Below are positions 32,289-40,044 of a stretch of 64,000 nt of DNA, piece after piece (position 1 is the stretch's first letter; the number at the start of each line of letters is the position of its first letter). Under the pieces are notes generated by a model. It was given only the letters and a program-made list of their open reading frames with translations, did no database searches and had not been told where the DNA came from. Source of the stretch: Cohnella endophytica (GTDB lineage Bacteria; Bacillota; Bacilli; Paenibacillales; Paenibacillaceae); assembly GCF_003628305.1 (NCBI RefSeq), contig NZ_RBZM01000001.1:1-64000 (forward strand), written 5' to 3'. The translations under genes were made by a program, and so were the position numbers.

Positions 32289-32779
32289 ATAGAATAAGAA
32301 TAATTGGATCATGCGGAAGCGGGAAGACAACCCTCGCTCGTGAAATATCTGAATTGAAAAATATCCCGTTCTATCAATTAGATAACTTTGTATGGGATAG
32401 AAGTGAGGAATCAAAGAGATTCCCTGAAGCGATTAGGAATGACCAATTAAATAAAGTAGTAAACAATTCGAAATGGATTATCGAAGGTGTTCATTACAAT
32501 TGGTCACATGAAAGTTTTATGCATGCTGATGTTATTTTTGTTCTCACACCTCATGTATTAGTAAGAGATTGGAGAATATTAAAGAGATTTATTAAGACAA
32601 GATGGGGTCTTGAGGAATCCAATTACAAACAAACGTTTCAAAATGTATTTAAGATGATGTACGCGTGGAATCACAAGTATGAAATAAATAAAGTGATGGA
32701 AATTACAGAAAAATATAACGGCAAAAGAGTAGTAATTAATAACCATAAAGAGATTTGGAAATACATTAATGATTCTTAA
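32285..32779 (+). CDS. FlaR/topology-modulation-like P-loop NTPase
   Basis: This 164-residue protein begins IRIIGSCGSGKTTLAREISE (Walker A, residues 8-15) and continues IPFYQLDNFVWDR, WIIEGVHYNWSHESFMHADVIFVLTP and RDWRILKRFIKTRWG. This is the pattern of proteins annotated as DNA topology modulation protein FlaR or as adenylate-kinase-like. Most such proteins are untested and may be small-molecule kinases. It overlaps the TmrB-like gene by ATGA and is probably co-translated with it. Confidence 0.82.
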   Translation: MNRIRIIGSCGSGKTTLAREISELKNIPFYQLDNFVWDRSEESKRFPEAIRNDQLNKVVNNSKWIIEGVHYNWSHESFMHADVIFVLTPHVLVRDWRILKRFIKTRWGLEESNYKQTFQNVFKMMYAWNHKYEINKVMEITEKYNGKRVVINNHKEIWKYINDS

Positions 32780-32830
32780 GTTCAAGTGATATAATAAAAA
32801 CCAAACCAATTCAGGAACAGGTGACAAGAC

Positions 32831-33160
32831 ATTAAATTACTCTTTGTCTGCAGCCGTAATAAATGGCGTAGTTTAACAGCTGAAAAAATCTTTAATGGAT
32901 ACAATGGTTACGAAGTTAGATCGGCAGGAACTGAGGAAGGCGCTAGAATTAAGGTTACCGAAGGACACATCGGATGGTCAGATATGATTTTCGTTATGGA
33001 GAAGAAACATACAAGAAGGCTTAAAGAGAAGTTTTCAAACACATTAGTGACCAAACAATTGATTTGCTTAGATATCCCGGATGATTACAGATTTATGGAT
33101 GAAGAATTAATAGAAATATTGAAATCCAGAGTATCTGAATATCTGGAAGTTCCCGAATAA
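32831..33160 (+). CDS. Low-molecular-weight protein tyrosine phosphatase-like protein, probable ATT start
   Basis: The frame encodes about 109 residues starting KLLFVCSRNKWRSLTAEKIF, with the catalytic CX5RS loop (C7-R13). The distal LICLDIPDDYRFMDE carries the general-acid aspartate. Homologues start at exactly this point with methionine. Here the codon is ATT (32831), AGGTGA ends 6 bases upstream, and an in-frame TGA lies three codons before it; no ATG, GTG or TTG is available until deep in the protein. Function: probable phosphatase or arsenate-reductase-like enzyme. It follows the two P-loop genes. Confidence 0.75.
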   Translation: MKLLFVCSRNKWRSLTAEKIFNGYNGYEVRSAGTEEGARIKVTEGHIGWSDMIFVMEKKHTRRLKEKFSNTLVTKQLICLDIPDDYRFMDEELIEILKSRVSEYLEVPE

Positions 33161-33181
33161 TTATCAAAAGATGGTGTTAGC

Positions 33182-33712
33182 ATGGATGATCAGCTGATAA
33201 GAGCTAAAGAATTGTTTACTTCCTATGATGGCAGTACATTGCATATGTATCGTGAAGGACAATTAGAAGAATACAAACAATATAATATTCCAAAGCAATT
33301 AGAAATCGACTGGTTTAATGAACTGATAAACCAATACACTCAAGAGCTATCAATTAAAGACTGGAACGCAGTATATCGTTTAGATTCAATTGCGAACCAT
33401 TATAAAGACGAAAGGATTCTAAGGAACGTTGTTGCGTTTACCTCTAGGAATGTAATGAGTTCCGATAGTATTGTAAAGCTTATGTATGCTGAAGGGATCA
33501 TTGAAATCATTAATAAAACAAAAGACCAGATACAAAATGACCTTAGAACTGAAGCCTATAAGACAACTTATCTAATACTTGAAGATATTATCAATAAACC
33601 ATTAATTATTGATCCAGGACATGAACTAGAAAATTACAACTTGAAAGATAAAAAGTCATTAAACGATCGAGCCAAAAGAAGCATAGAAAAGATAAAGAAT
33701 GATTTTAGTTGA
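33182..33712 (+). CDS. Hypothetical protein, 176 residues
   Basis: I do not recognise this family. The product looks all-helical and cytoplasmic, with ELFTSYDGSTLHMYREGQLEEYKQYNIPKQLEIDWFNEL near the start and a HEAT-like succession of helices (DERILRNVVAFTSRNV, LRTEAYKTTYLILEDII). It could be a scaffold or immunity-type protein, but nothing in the sequence proves this. The signal before ATG 33182 is weak (GGTG). A two-box repeat stub follows it. Confidence 0.65.
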   Translation: MDDQLIRAKELFTSYDGSTLHMYREGQLEEYKQYNIPKQLEIDWFNELINQYTQELSIKDWNAVYRLDSIANHYKDERILRNVVAFTSRNVMSSDSIVKLMYAEGIIEIINKTKDQIQNDLRTEAYKTTYLILEDIINKPLIIDPGHELENYNLKDKKSLNDRAKRSIEKIKNDFS

Positions 33713-33733
33713 TTAAATGATGTGGAAAACATC

Positions 33734-33751
33734 CGTTAACACCATTTTCAT
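33734..33751 (+). repeat. attC-like stub, left boxes
   Basis: CGTTAAC (33734-33740), CACC and TTTTCA, then directly the AGGAGG of the next gene. The context is consistent with a nearly deleted repeat. Confidence 0.45.
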
Positions 33752-33764
33752 ATAGGAGGAACTC

Positions 33765-34271
33765 ATGGATCCTAAAGGCTTGAGTTCGATGAGGATTGAA
33801 ATCATTCAAACCAATGAAATCACTTCATATGTAGGGGTTAGAGCCAACAGTTACATGACTAATTTGGGAGCTGCTGTTGAAGCAGCTTTTAATGAATTAA
33901 TTAACAGAAGAGAAGAAATAAAACACATAACCTCTCACAAAGTTACGTATGGAATTACGCCACCCAACTACAAAGGCAATAGTGGTTTGGTTGATTTTTA
34001 CTGCTGCTATGAAGTAGATCCAATCGGCAATTTGCCACAAGGTATGATTCATATTCATTTACTACCTCGTACATATTCAGTCACACATTATAAAGGTCCA
34101 TCGAATAAAATAGTAAAGGCCTATGATTATACAACGAAGTGGCTTGAAGAAAATGGATATGAATATGACGATACTTCGTATTATTTTGAGCGCTATGATG
34201 AAAAGACAATTAGAGGAACAGATGATGAAAGCAGTGAAATTCTAATCTATTGTCCAGTAAAGAGAAAGTAA
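33765..34271 (+). CDS. GyrI-like (AraC effector-binding) protein
   Basis: The 168-residue product matches the GyrI-like fold: MRIEIIQTNEITSYVGVRANS, a FNELINRREEIKHITSHKVTYGI segment, DFYCCYEVDPIGNLPQGMIHIHLLPRTYSVTHYKGP, and the final SSEILIYCPVKRK. The order of strands and the HYKGP loop are typical. It probably binds a hydrophobic small molecule. AGGAGG ends 6 bases before ATG 33765. It is the fourth GyrI-like gene in the window. Confidence 0.8.
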   Translation: MDPKGLSSMRIEIIQTNEITSYVGVRANSYMTNLGAAVEAAFNELINRREEIKHITSHKVTYGITPPNYKGNSGLVDFYCCYEVDPIGNLPQGMIHIHLLPRTYSVTHYKGPSNKIVKAYDYTTKWLEENGYEYDDTSYYFERYDEKTIRGTDDESSEILIYCPVKRK

Positions 34272-34298
34272 TTTTGATAGTATTTCTAGACGGCATCT

Positions 34299-34312
34299 CA
34301 TAACACCATATA
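34299..34312 (+). repeat. attC-like stub, left boxes
   Basis: TCATAAC and CACCATA, preceded by the TTTCTAGACGGCATC leader shared with other copies. Nothing further of the repeat is present. Confidence 0.4.
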
Positions 34313-34355
34313 CATTGGATTAAGTATTGAAAAAATAATCGATTGGAGCCATAAA

Positions 34356-34604
34356 ATGTTTGATACATTCAAGAAATCAAATGTCTTTGCCAAAATTACT
34401 TTAGTATCTGGAATAATTATTTTCTTCTTACAATTGATATACGAACACACCTTCCCAATGCTTGGAGTAATTACCATCATCATTGGAGTAGTGTTACAAG
34501 AATTAATAAGTGCTTCAAAAGCCGAATTAGACAAATTGAGAATTGAAAATATTGATCTGAGAAAGAAAATAGATGATCTTGAGAAATTGAAAAAGCACTA
34601 TTGA
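34356..34604 (+). CDS. Small membrane protein with C-terminal coiled coil
   Basis: This 82-residue protein has two hydrophobic helices (ITLVSGIIIFFLQLIY and MLGVITIIIGVVLQELI) followed by a heptad-like charged helix (AELDKLRIENIDLRKKIDDLEKL), suggesting a membrane hairpin with a cytoplasmic dimerising tail. Function unknown. TTGGAG precedes ATG 34356. Single gene between two repeat stubs. Confidence 0.65.
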   Translation: MFDTFKKSNVFAKITLVSGIIIFFLQLIYEHTFPMLGVITIIIGVVLQELISASKAELDKLRIENIDLRKKIDDLEKLKKHY

Positions 34605-34637
34605 AATAATAATTCGATCCTTATACGAAACCCAAGA

Positions 34638-34654
34638 CGTTAACTCCATATTCA
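34638..34654 (+). repeat. attC-like stub, left boxes with fused trailer
   Basis: CGTTAAC and CTCCATATTCA reproduce R''-spacer-L''. Just upstream is TTATACGAAACCC, resembling the R' trailer of the family, so this may be the fused end of two repeats after deletion. Confidence 0.4.
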
Positions 34655-34675
34655 AAATAAGGGGACTGATTTATT

Positions 34676-35131
34676 TTGAATGCTTCCAAGGTGCACCCTA
34701 AAACCGTAATGTTAACTGTTTTCATAATCCTATTTATAGGAACAGTCTTTTTTTCAATAATATTATTTACAGAGAGAGTCGAAAATTTTGTTTTATGTAT
34801 GGTAATCGGAACATCATTTTCTTTATTGATGGTCGCCTTGAATTACTTTTTACATGGAATCAGTATCGAGGATTCAAAACTTGTTATTAAATTGGATGGG
34901 GCCAGAGGGTATAAAAAGTATACTATTGAATTAAGCAATATCAAGAAGCTGGAATACATTAACCGAAAAATACTGGGGTCAAAATTATTTATCGTACTTG
35001 TATACTTTACTGAGGGAAATGAAGAAAAGATGCTGGAAATAAAAAACAGCATTTATTTTGAAAAAGACCTAAGAATAATATTTAATATTATCCAGACGAA
35101 TTATCAAATACCGTTTACAGAATATCAATAA
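34676..35131 (+). CDS. Membrane protein with PH-like domain
   Basis: The 151-residue product has two N-terminal helices (MLTVFIILFIGTVFFSIILF and FVLCMVIGTSFSLLMVALNYF) and a beta-rich C-terminal half (GISIEDSKLVIKLDGARGYKKYTIELSNIKKLEYI) resembling the PH-like domain of YcxB/DUF-type membrane proteins. Role unknown. TTG 34676 has AAGGGG 11 bases upstream; an ATG at 34709 would shorten the leader. It forms a compact series with the lipoprotein genes that follow. Confidence 0.6.
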   Translation: MNASKVHPKTVMLTVFIILFIGTVFFSIILFTERVENFVLCMVIGTSFSLLMVALNYFLHGISIEDSKLVIKLDGARGYKKYTIELSNIKKLEYINRKILGSKLFIVLVYFTEGNEEKMLEIKNSIYFEKDLRIIFNIIQTNYQIPFTEYQ

Positions 35132-35158
35132 GTCGAAAAGTCAAATCGGAGGACCTAA

Positions 35159-35611
35159 ATGAGATTCTTACTTTTCACAGTGTTAGTTTTATTACTCGCA
35201 GCTTGTGATTCTCAGAATAACAAAGGGCAAAATCCTAATCCTAATCCTAATCCTAATCCCTATCTGATTATTGAAGGGCATGATCCTCTAAAAAATCTAA
35301 AGTCAAAAGCATTAACAAAAGAAATAGATGATGTTGAAGAAATAAATGAATTGATAAATCAGATTAAAGCTTTATCAAGATTTCCCGATGAGACAATTTT
35401 TTGCCCAAATGATAACGGAGTAAATTATGATTTGAAGTTCAAGAATATATTTAACGATACAGTTGTTAATGTAACCGCAACAGGATGCCAACAAGTGAAA
35501 TATAATAATGAAGTCTACTGGGCGATGGAGCCACAAGGTAATCAATTTAGATCTTATTTACTCAAAGTATTAGATTTGAGTGAGGGAGAGTTTTCTGGAG
35601 TAAAAGAATGA
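35159..35611 (+). CDS. Lipoprotein with Asn-Pro repeat linker
   Basis: This 150-residue protein has a signal peptide with lipobox (FTVLVLLLAACDS), then a linker of alternating Asn-Pro (residues 25-34) coded by a 6-bp tandem repeat. The globular domain contains TIFCPNDNGVNYDLKF and a second cysteine in VTATGCQQV, likely a disulfide pair. No known enzyme motif. CGGAGG precedes ATG 35159. The repeat-coded linker could change length by slippage without changing frame. Confidence 0.75.
   Translation: MRFLLFTVLVLLLAACDSQNNKGQNPNPNPNPNPYLIIEGHDPLKNLKSKALTKEIDDVEEINELINQIKALSRFPDETIFCPNDNGVNYDLKFKNIFNDTVVNVTATGCQQVKYNNEVYWAMEPQGNQFRSYLLKVLDLSEGEFSGVKE
35231..35260 (+). repeat. Hexanucleotide tandem repeat inside a lipoprotein gene
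   Basis: Four copies of AATCCT plus AATCCC encode the (NP)n linker. Unit length of 6 keeps the reading frame, so copy number changes would alter only linker length. Confidence 0.85.
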
Positions 35612-35663
35612 AGCAATCGGTGTGGTGTCACGCATACAAGTAAATTCCTTTTGGAGGTGCAGC

Positions 35664-36068
35664 TTGTCTAAGCTCAAAGTAGTCCTCTCAATACTGTTAT
35701 TATCATTATTGGTTGCATGTAATAAAGAGCCCAATAAAGCGGAAAATGAACTCATCAATAATATTATGGGTAAATGGATAAGTTCTGAGGATAATTCTAT
35801 TTTTTTAGAGCTTAAAGAAAACATAGAAACAATAGGGATTGAAGATTCGGAAAAAATCTCCCAAGCCGACTTCACAATCCAAGAAGTGAATGTACAAAAA
35901 CAATACATAGTCATTCATGGCTTTATTGAAGAATTATCAGAAGAAAATGAAAACCATACTAAAGAAGAATTTATAAATAAACTTGAACTTCAACAAAGTG
36001 GAAATAAGCTTAATTATTTATTGAATTATCAAACGGAAAATATTCAAAGTGAATGGACGCGACCGTAA
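35664..36068 (+). CDS. Lipoprotein, possibly cut short by an in-frame stop
   Basis: This 134-residue lipoprotein has signal KLKVVLSILLLSLLVACN and a lipocalin-like small beta domain (IMGKWISSEDNSIFLELKENI). TTG 35664 lies after GGAGGTG; the frame from 35622 would add an unsupported leader. Directly after the TAA (36066-36068) the same frame stays open for 47 more codons, reading GTTKPNSPIQKTTGI... MREDWLKASEMLMEKDIV, to TGA at 36210-36212. That looks like a linker and a C-terminal segment, so the TAA may be a recent nonsense mutation. Confidence 0.65.
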   Translation: MSKLKVVLSILLLSLLVACNKEPNKAENELINNIMGKWISSEDNSIFLELKENIETIGIEDSEKISQADFTIQEVNVQKQYIVIHGFIEELSEENENHTKEEFINKLELQQSGNKLNYLLNYQTENIQSEWTRP

Positions 36069-36251
36069 GGAACTACAAAACCCAACTCCCCAATCCAAAA
36101 GACTACAGGTATTGATAATAATGAACTTAATTTAATGAGAGAAGATTGGTTAAAAGCGTCTGAAATGTTAATGGAAAAAGATATTGTGATTAATTCTTTT
36201 CAGTCTGATTGAATGATAAGAGATTTGAAAGTTACATAGGTGATAGAATGA

Positions 36252-36758
36252 CTAAGCTTTATAATTATTCTTAAGAAAGATAAATGAATTTTCAATGGTA
36301 TCGAGATCAGTAGCACCGATTATTGTATCTATTACCTCACCGTTAGAATTAAAGAAGTACAGAGAAGGAAAACCAGAACCTGCGTATTTCTTGTATATAC
36401 TTCCAGACTCATCTAGAAGTATCGGGTAATCGATATGATAATTAGCTACGTAATCTTTAACATCTTGAATGTCGTCACGGTTAGTTATATTTATTCCGAA
36501 TATATTCAAATCATTTTTGTATTTATTGTATAACTGCACGATTTTAGGGGCATCTTCATTACAGTAAGGACACCAAGATGTAAAGAACAATAATACCGTA
36601 GGCTTCTCAGAGAATTTTATTGAAACCTGATTTGAAGTTTTAAGATCTTTTAGGACAATATCTTCGGGATTTTCCTTATTATCCTTTAAAGCATAAAACA
36701 ACGTAAAAACTGCAATGAGTAAGACGATAACGGTACTTATTTGTTGTATTTTTTTCAT
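36252..36758 (-). CDS. Thioredoxin-like membrane-anchored protein (TlpA/ResA type)
   Basis: This 168-residue protein has one N-terminal anchor (TVIVLLIAVFTLFYAL) and a thioredoxin fold with active site TSWCPYCNEDAPK (C63, C66), followed by YPILLDESGSIYKKYAGSGFPSLYFFNSNGE with the cis-proline. Such proteins reduce disulfides on the outer face of the membrane, for instance in cytochrome c or spore maturation. GAGGTG precedes ATG 36758. It runs opposite to its neighbours and ends near the extended frame of the preceding lipoprotein. Confidence 0.88.
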   Translation of the reverse strand: MKKIQQISTVIVLLIAVFTLFYALKDNKENPEDIVLKDLKTSNQVSIKFSEKPTVLLFFTSWCPYCNEDAPKIVQLYNKYKNDLNIFGINITNRDDIQDVKDYVANYHIDYPILLDESGSIYKKYAGSGFPSLYFFNSNGEVIDTIIGATDLDTIENSFIFLKNNYKA

Positions 36759-36819
36759 TACTACACCTCAGAATTTAAAAATAATTACAATGATGATAAA
36801 CACAAAGGATGATAAACAC

Positions 36820-37551
36820 TTGGAACTATTGCAGAATCCATCGGTTTTTAGAAGAGTATGTGCCTTTTTGATCGATCATGTTATCTTTACGATTGTTGTA
36901 GTTATGATCTTTTTTGTAATTCTGGGACAAGATAACCTCGATATATCTGCAATGCCTATTAAAATGATTATATTGTTGGCTGCGGCTTTTATTTTATACT
37001 GTTCTAAAGATATCATAAATGGAAGAAGTATTGGAAAGAGGGTTTTTGGACTCGCAGTCCGAGATGACAATAATAATGTACCTAAAGCCAGTAAATTATT
37101 TATCAGAAACTTGTTTACTTTCCTATGGCCAGTAGAATTAATAGTAATATTGGTAAGTCAACAAAAAAAGAAAATTGGCGATCGATTAGTTCATACTAAC
37201 GTTATTGTGATTAGGAAGAATAAAGGTATCTTAGGCATTATTTTATCTATTAGTTCAATAGCTATTTTCTTTATTTGTATTATCCTTTTTGGAGTTCTTC
37301 AGATTATGAAACAAAGTGATTCTTACAAGGTTGCCACGGACTATATTCAGTCAAGTTCAGACATAAGAGAGATTGTAGGTAATGAGATCAAGTTTGGCTA
37401 TTTTCCAATGGGGAGTATCCAGTATGAGAATGGCTACGGAAAATCGGATTTAACTATGAAAGTAAAGGGAAAAAATAAAACAATATCCGTGCATATTCTG
37501 TTGGATAAGAAACCTGGTAGTGATTGGTTTATTGAAAGCGTTGATTATTAG
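36820..37551 (+). CDS. RDD-family membrane protein
   Basis: This roughly 243-residue protein has an RDD signature at its start (NPSVFRRVCAFLIDHVIFTIVVVMIFF) and the second motif INGRSIGKRVFGLAVRDDNNNVPKASKLFIRNL, three to four helices, and an extracytoplasmic C-terminal domain of about 80 residues. Role unknown. TTG 36820 is preferred because AAAGGATGAT stands 9 bases upstream; ATG 36790 is possible, and the frame from 36715 overlaps the divergent thioredoxin gene. It differs from the RDD protein at 19660 by its extra domain. Confidence 0.8.
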   Translation: MELLQNPSVFRRVCAFLIDHVIFTIVVVMIFFVILGQDNLDISAMPIKMIILLAAAFILYCSKDIINGRSIGKRVFGLAVRDDNNNVPKASKLFIRNLFTFLWPVELIVILVSQQKKKIGDRLVHTNVIVIRKNKGILGIILSISSIAIFFICIILFGVLQIMKQSDSYKVATDYIQSSSDIREIVGNEIKFGYFPMGSIQYENGYGKSDLTMKVKGKNKTISVHILLDKKPGSDWFIESVDY

Positions 37552-37598
37552 TAAGTAATTAAAGCGAGCTATTCGAATAAGGCAGAACGATTAAGGAA

Positions 37599-37627
37599 GA
37601 GGATACGAAACACGTATTCTCTTTTTT
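37599..37627 (+). terminator. Intrinsic terminator, copy 1 of a duplicated terminator-leader
   Basis: GAGGATACG-aaaca-CGTATTCTC forms a stem (one mismatch) followed by TTTTTT. The terminator and the following GCTACATTATACCTAATATCTGG leader recur at 44279-44345. Confidence 0.8.
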
Positions 37628-37637
37628 GGTTATCCAT

Positions 37638-37673
37638 GCTACATTATACCTAATATCTGGAAATTTAAACTGA
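37638..37673 (+). repeat. Conserved leader repeat, copy 1
   Basis: GCTACATTATACCTAATATC plus TGGAAATTTAAAC lies just upstream of the gene at 37687. Near-identical sequence lies at 44318-44345, and a shorter form at about 41651-41682, each directly before a gene start. It may be a promoter or transcript leader copied between units. Confidence 0.6.
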
Positions 37674-37686
37674 TCGGAGAATAAAT

Positions 37687-37884
37687 ATGTTTGAATCAGT
37701 CCTATCTCTATTGATGAATAGCATAATTCCTTTTTGTCTTGGATTATTTTTTTATGTTATGTCCCCTGTAATTAGAAGAAGCGATACAAAGATTTCAGAG
37801 TTCTCAAGAAAAAGCGGAATCGTAATCTTAATTATAGTTTCTTTATGGATCGTAACAAATCTCATACAAATCATATTTCGCTAG
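37687..37884 (+). CDS. Small two-TM protein, 65 residues
   Basis: The product has two hydrophobic helices (LLMNSIIPFCLGLFFYVMSPVI and IVILIIVSLWIVTNLIQIIF) joined by a basic loop RRSDTKISEFSRKSG. It is a small hairpin membrane protein of unknown function. CGGAG precedes ATG 37687. It is preceded by the conserved leader repeat, suggesting it is transcribed from its own promoter. Confidence 0.65.
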   Translation: MFESVLSLLMNSIIPFCLGLFFYVMSPVIRRSDTKISEFSRKSGIVILIIVSLWIVTNLIQIIFR

Positions 37885-37946
37885 TTATTTCTGTTTTAGA
37901 AAGCCGATTCGGACAATCGGCCCTACAAAGCGGGGGAGTGATAGTT

Positions 37947-38519
37947 ATGAAACGAATACTTCTTGTTATGTTTAGTATCCTTTTTGTTGTAACCGGAATA
38001 GTATCGTATCCAGCCAATAGAGCATCTGCTTGTAGTTGTGTGGGTGGAAGTGCTAAAGATAAATTAGAACGATCTACAGTAGTCTTTGAAGGGAAAGTTA
38101 TCAAAAAGGGCAAGACCAGGCAGTCTCAGTTTGGTGGATTAAGAGAGTATACATTTGATGTTGATAAAGCATGGAAAGGCGTTCAATCGAGTAAAGTGAC
38201 TATTTATAGCTATGATGGTAGTGAAGCTTCATGTGGGCTTCAGTTTAATAAGGGGCAGAGTTATTTAGTCTATTCCTATCTAGATAAAGACAATTCATTA
38301 CAAACAAATTATTGTAGCGGGAACATACCTATTTCGCAAGCGGGAGATGAAATTAATCAGTTAGGGTTAGGGACAACAGTTAATAAGAATGCAGAGATAC
38401 AAACAGAATCTAATCAAGGGCCGTCTTATATTGTAGTAGTGAGTGTTGGAATAATAATAATGCTTACAATAACGATTTTTGGAATATGGAGAATTAAGAA
38501 GCGGAACAAATTCTCTTAA
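37947..38519 (+). CDS. Secreted/anchored TIMP-like protein
   Basis: This 190-residue protein has a signal peptide ending ...NRASA and mature start CSCVGGSAKDKLERSTVVFEGKVIKKG. That is the cysteine-first OB-fold start of tissue-inhibitor-of-metalloproteinase-like proteins found in Bacillales. A paired SCGLQFNKGQSYLVYSYL and YCSGNIPISQAG follow, and then a C-terminal membrane helix and RIKKRNK. It is probably anchored on the cell surface; inhibitor activity is unproven. GGGGGAGTG precedes ATG 37947; the longer frame overlaps the upstream gene. Confidence 0.75.
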   Translation: MKRILLVMFSILFVVTGIVSYPANRASACSCVGGSAKDKLERSTVVFEGKVIKKGKTRQSQFGGLREYTFDVDKAWKGVQSSKVTIYSYDGSEASCGLQFNKGQSYLVYSYLDKDNSLQTNYCSGNIPISQAGDEINQLGLGTTVNKNAEIQTESNQGPSYIVVVSVGIIIMLTITIFGIWRIKKRNKFS

Positions 38520-38543
38520 GTACTAAATGAGGGCGTGATCAAC

Positions 38544-38617
38544 CGTTAACAGGGATAGAAACCCCAAAGTGCAGCAGAATAAGTTGGCGGGACGACGTAA
38601 ATAAGACAACACTTGAT
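38544..38617 (+). repeat. Degenerate attC-like repeat
   Basis: CGTTAAC (38544-38550) on the left; on the right GGCGGGACGACGTAAAT and ACTTGAT with a GAAAAAACTGATG trailer match the GGTGGGACGTCGTGAAC...GTTATAT end with several changes. It is the rightmost recognisable two-ended copy. Confidence 0.45.
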
Positions 38618-38643
38618 GAAAAAACTGATGGAGGAATTGTTAG

Positions 38644-39126
38644 ATGAAAAGAAAGATTATAGTAATCATTTCAACAATATTGATAATTATTCTTTTTGCC
38701 AGTTTTATATATTTGAGAAATAATCAAGTGATCAATATTACAGGACTGACTCAATCCAATGAAACTGGAAAACAAAGTATCATTTTAGAGTTAGAAAACA
38801 AAGGAGTAGCGGATATTAAATTATTGAAGGTCTTTATTAATAACTCGCAATTGCCAAACAAAGTAGAATTAGTTGCTAGCTACTCATCACATTTAGTAGC
38901 AGGTGGTTTATTAGACGAGGATCCAGATATTAAATTTACTGATGATATTAGTTCAATAAAAATTAGACCCGCAACAAATTCTGAACAAAGAATTGAACTT
39001 ATAAAAAGTAAAGCACATCCTACTGACTATGGACTAAGAATTACTTATGAAGATAAAGTAGAAATTGTGAAAATCAAATACAAATACTTAGGATTGGTTT
39101 TCACAAAAACAGTGGATTTAAAATAA
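38644..39126 (+). CDS. Membrane-anchored hypothetical protein
   Basis: The 160-residue product has one N-terminal anchor (IIVIISTILIIILFASFIYL) and an extracytoplasmic beta-rich domain of immunoglobulin-like spacing (SIILELENKGVADIKLLKVFINNSQLP, LRITYEDKVEIVKIKYKYLG). Family unknown. GGAGG lies 9 bases before ATG 38644. It is in series with the genes at 37687, 37947 and 39149, all membrane or surface proteins. Confidence 0.65.
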   Translation: MKRKIIVIISTILIIILFASFIYLRNNQVINITGLTQSNETGKQSIILELENKGVADIKLLKVFINNSQLPNKVELVASYSSHLVAGGLLDEDPDIKFTDDISSIKIRPATNSEQRIELIKSKAHPTDYGLRITYEDKVEIVKIKYKYLGLVFTKTVDLK

Positions 39127-39148
39127 GTTTATTAAAGGGAAACAAAAT

Positions 39149-39445
39149 GTGCTAGTTTATAGAACCATCATTTTTATAATCTTTTCGATAAATGTAGTAA
39201 TATCGAGATGGTTTTATCATAACTTGAATTTAGAAAAGCTTGAATATCTGTTTACTATCATTGCATCATTACCTTTTATGATTTTCTCTTTTTATCTGTT
39301 TAGGAAATTCATTTCTGCTACTACCAATGCAACCAAAGAGGAAATAGCCTGGTTTGAAGAAAGTCTTATCGTAAATAGGTTTTTCTACATAGGTCCTTTA
39401 ATATTTTCAGTACATCTAGGATATGGAATCAATTTGATAACTTAG
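39149..39445 (+). CDS. Three-TM hypothetical protein
   Basis: This 98-residue protein has three hydrophobic segments (TIIFIIFSINVVISRWF, YLFTIIASLPFMIFSFYLF, FFYIGPLIFSVHLGYGI). Unknown family. GTG 39149 has AAAGGGA 8 bases upstream. It follows the preceding gene by 22 bp and may be co-transcribed with it. Confidence 0.6.
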   Translation: MLVYRTIIFIIFSINVVISRWFYHNLNLEKLEYLFTIIASLPFMIFSFYLFRKFISATTNATKEEIAWFEESLIVNRFFYIGPLIFSVHLGYGINLIT

Positions 39446-39527
39446 TTCAATGAGTATTTGAAAGTGATTCATAGAGATCTCAGGTATTTCTGCAGAGACA
39501 TGAACAATTTATTCGGAGAGGTGCTTT

Positions 39528-39995
39528 ATGTTAAGGTTTGTTGAAACCTCAATCAATGATATTGAACTTGAATTGGAGATCATTAACTCCAACATGTTCT
39601 TTAATGTAATTTCCAAAGACAAAGATAAATTGACCCATGAGGACTTATTAACTGAGATTACCGATTCAATACAAGTTGGGGCAGAACGATATCTCATTAA
39701 AGATAAAGATAAATCTGTTGGAGTAATTGAATTCCTTATGAAGAATCCGAATGATGGATTTCCCTGGCTTGGTTTATTAATTGTAAAAAAGGAATTTCAA
39801 AATAAAGGATATGGAAGTAAATCATTAAACGAATTTTATAAAATTATGAGTGAACGAAAGATTAAAGCATTTAGAATTGGAGTCCTGTTAGAGAATGAAC
39901 CGGCTCATTTTTTTTGGAGGAAGCACGGATTTATAGAAGTAACTACAACAATGATTGATAACAAAGAGATAATGATCTATGAGAAAAGAATTTGA
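39528..39995 (+). CDS. GNAT-family acetyltransferase
   Basis: This 155-residue protein has LGLLIVKKEFQNKGYGSKSLNEFYKIM with the acetyl-CoA loop Q-N-K-G-Y-G and RIGVLLENEPAHFFWRKHGFIEV as motif B. The N-terminal half is typical but divergent. Acceptor unknown. CGGAGAGG lies before ATG 39528. Confidence 0.87.
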   Translation: MLRFVETSINDIELELEIINSNMFFNVISKDKDKLTHEDLLTEITDSIQVGAERYLIKDKDKSVGVIEFLMKNPNDGFPWLGLLIVKKEFQNKGYGSKSLNEFYKIMSERKIKAFRIGVLLENEPAHFFWRKHGFIEVTTTMIDNKEIMIYEKRI

Positions 39996-40044
39996 TAGAT
40001 AACTCGGCGGAGTTTAGATAAGGATTCCCTAGGGGGAGAGTTCG

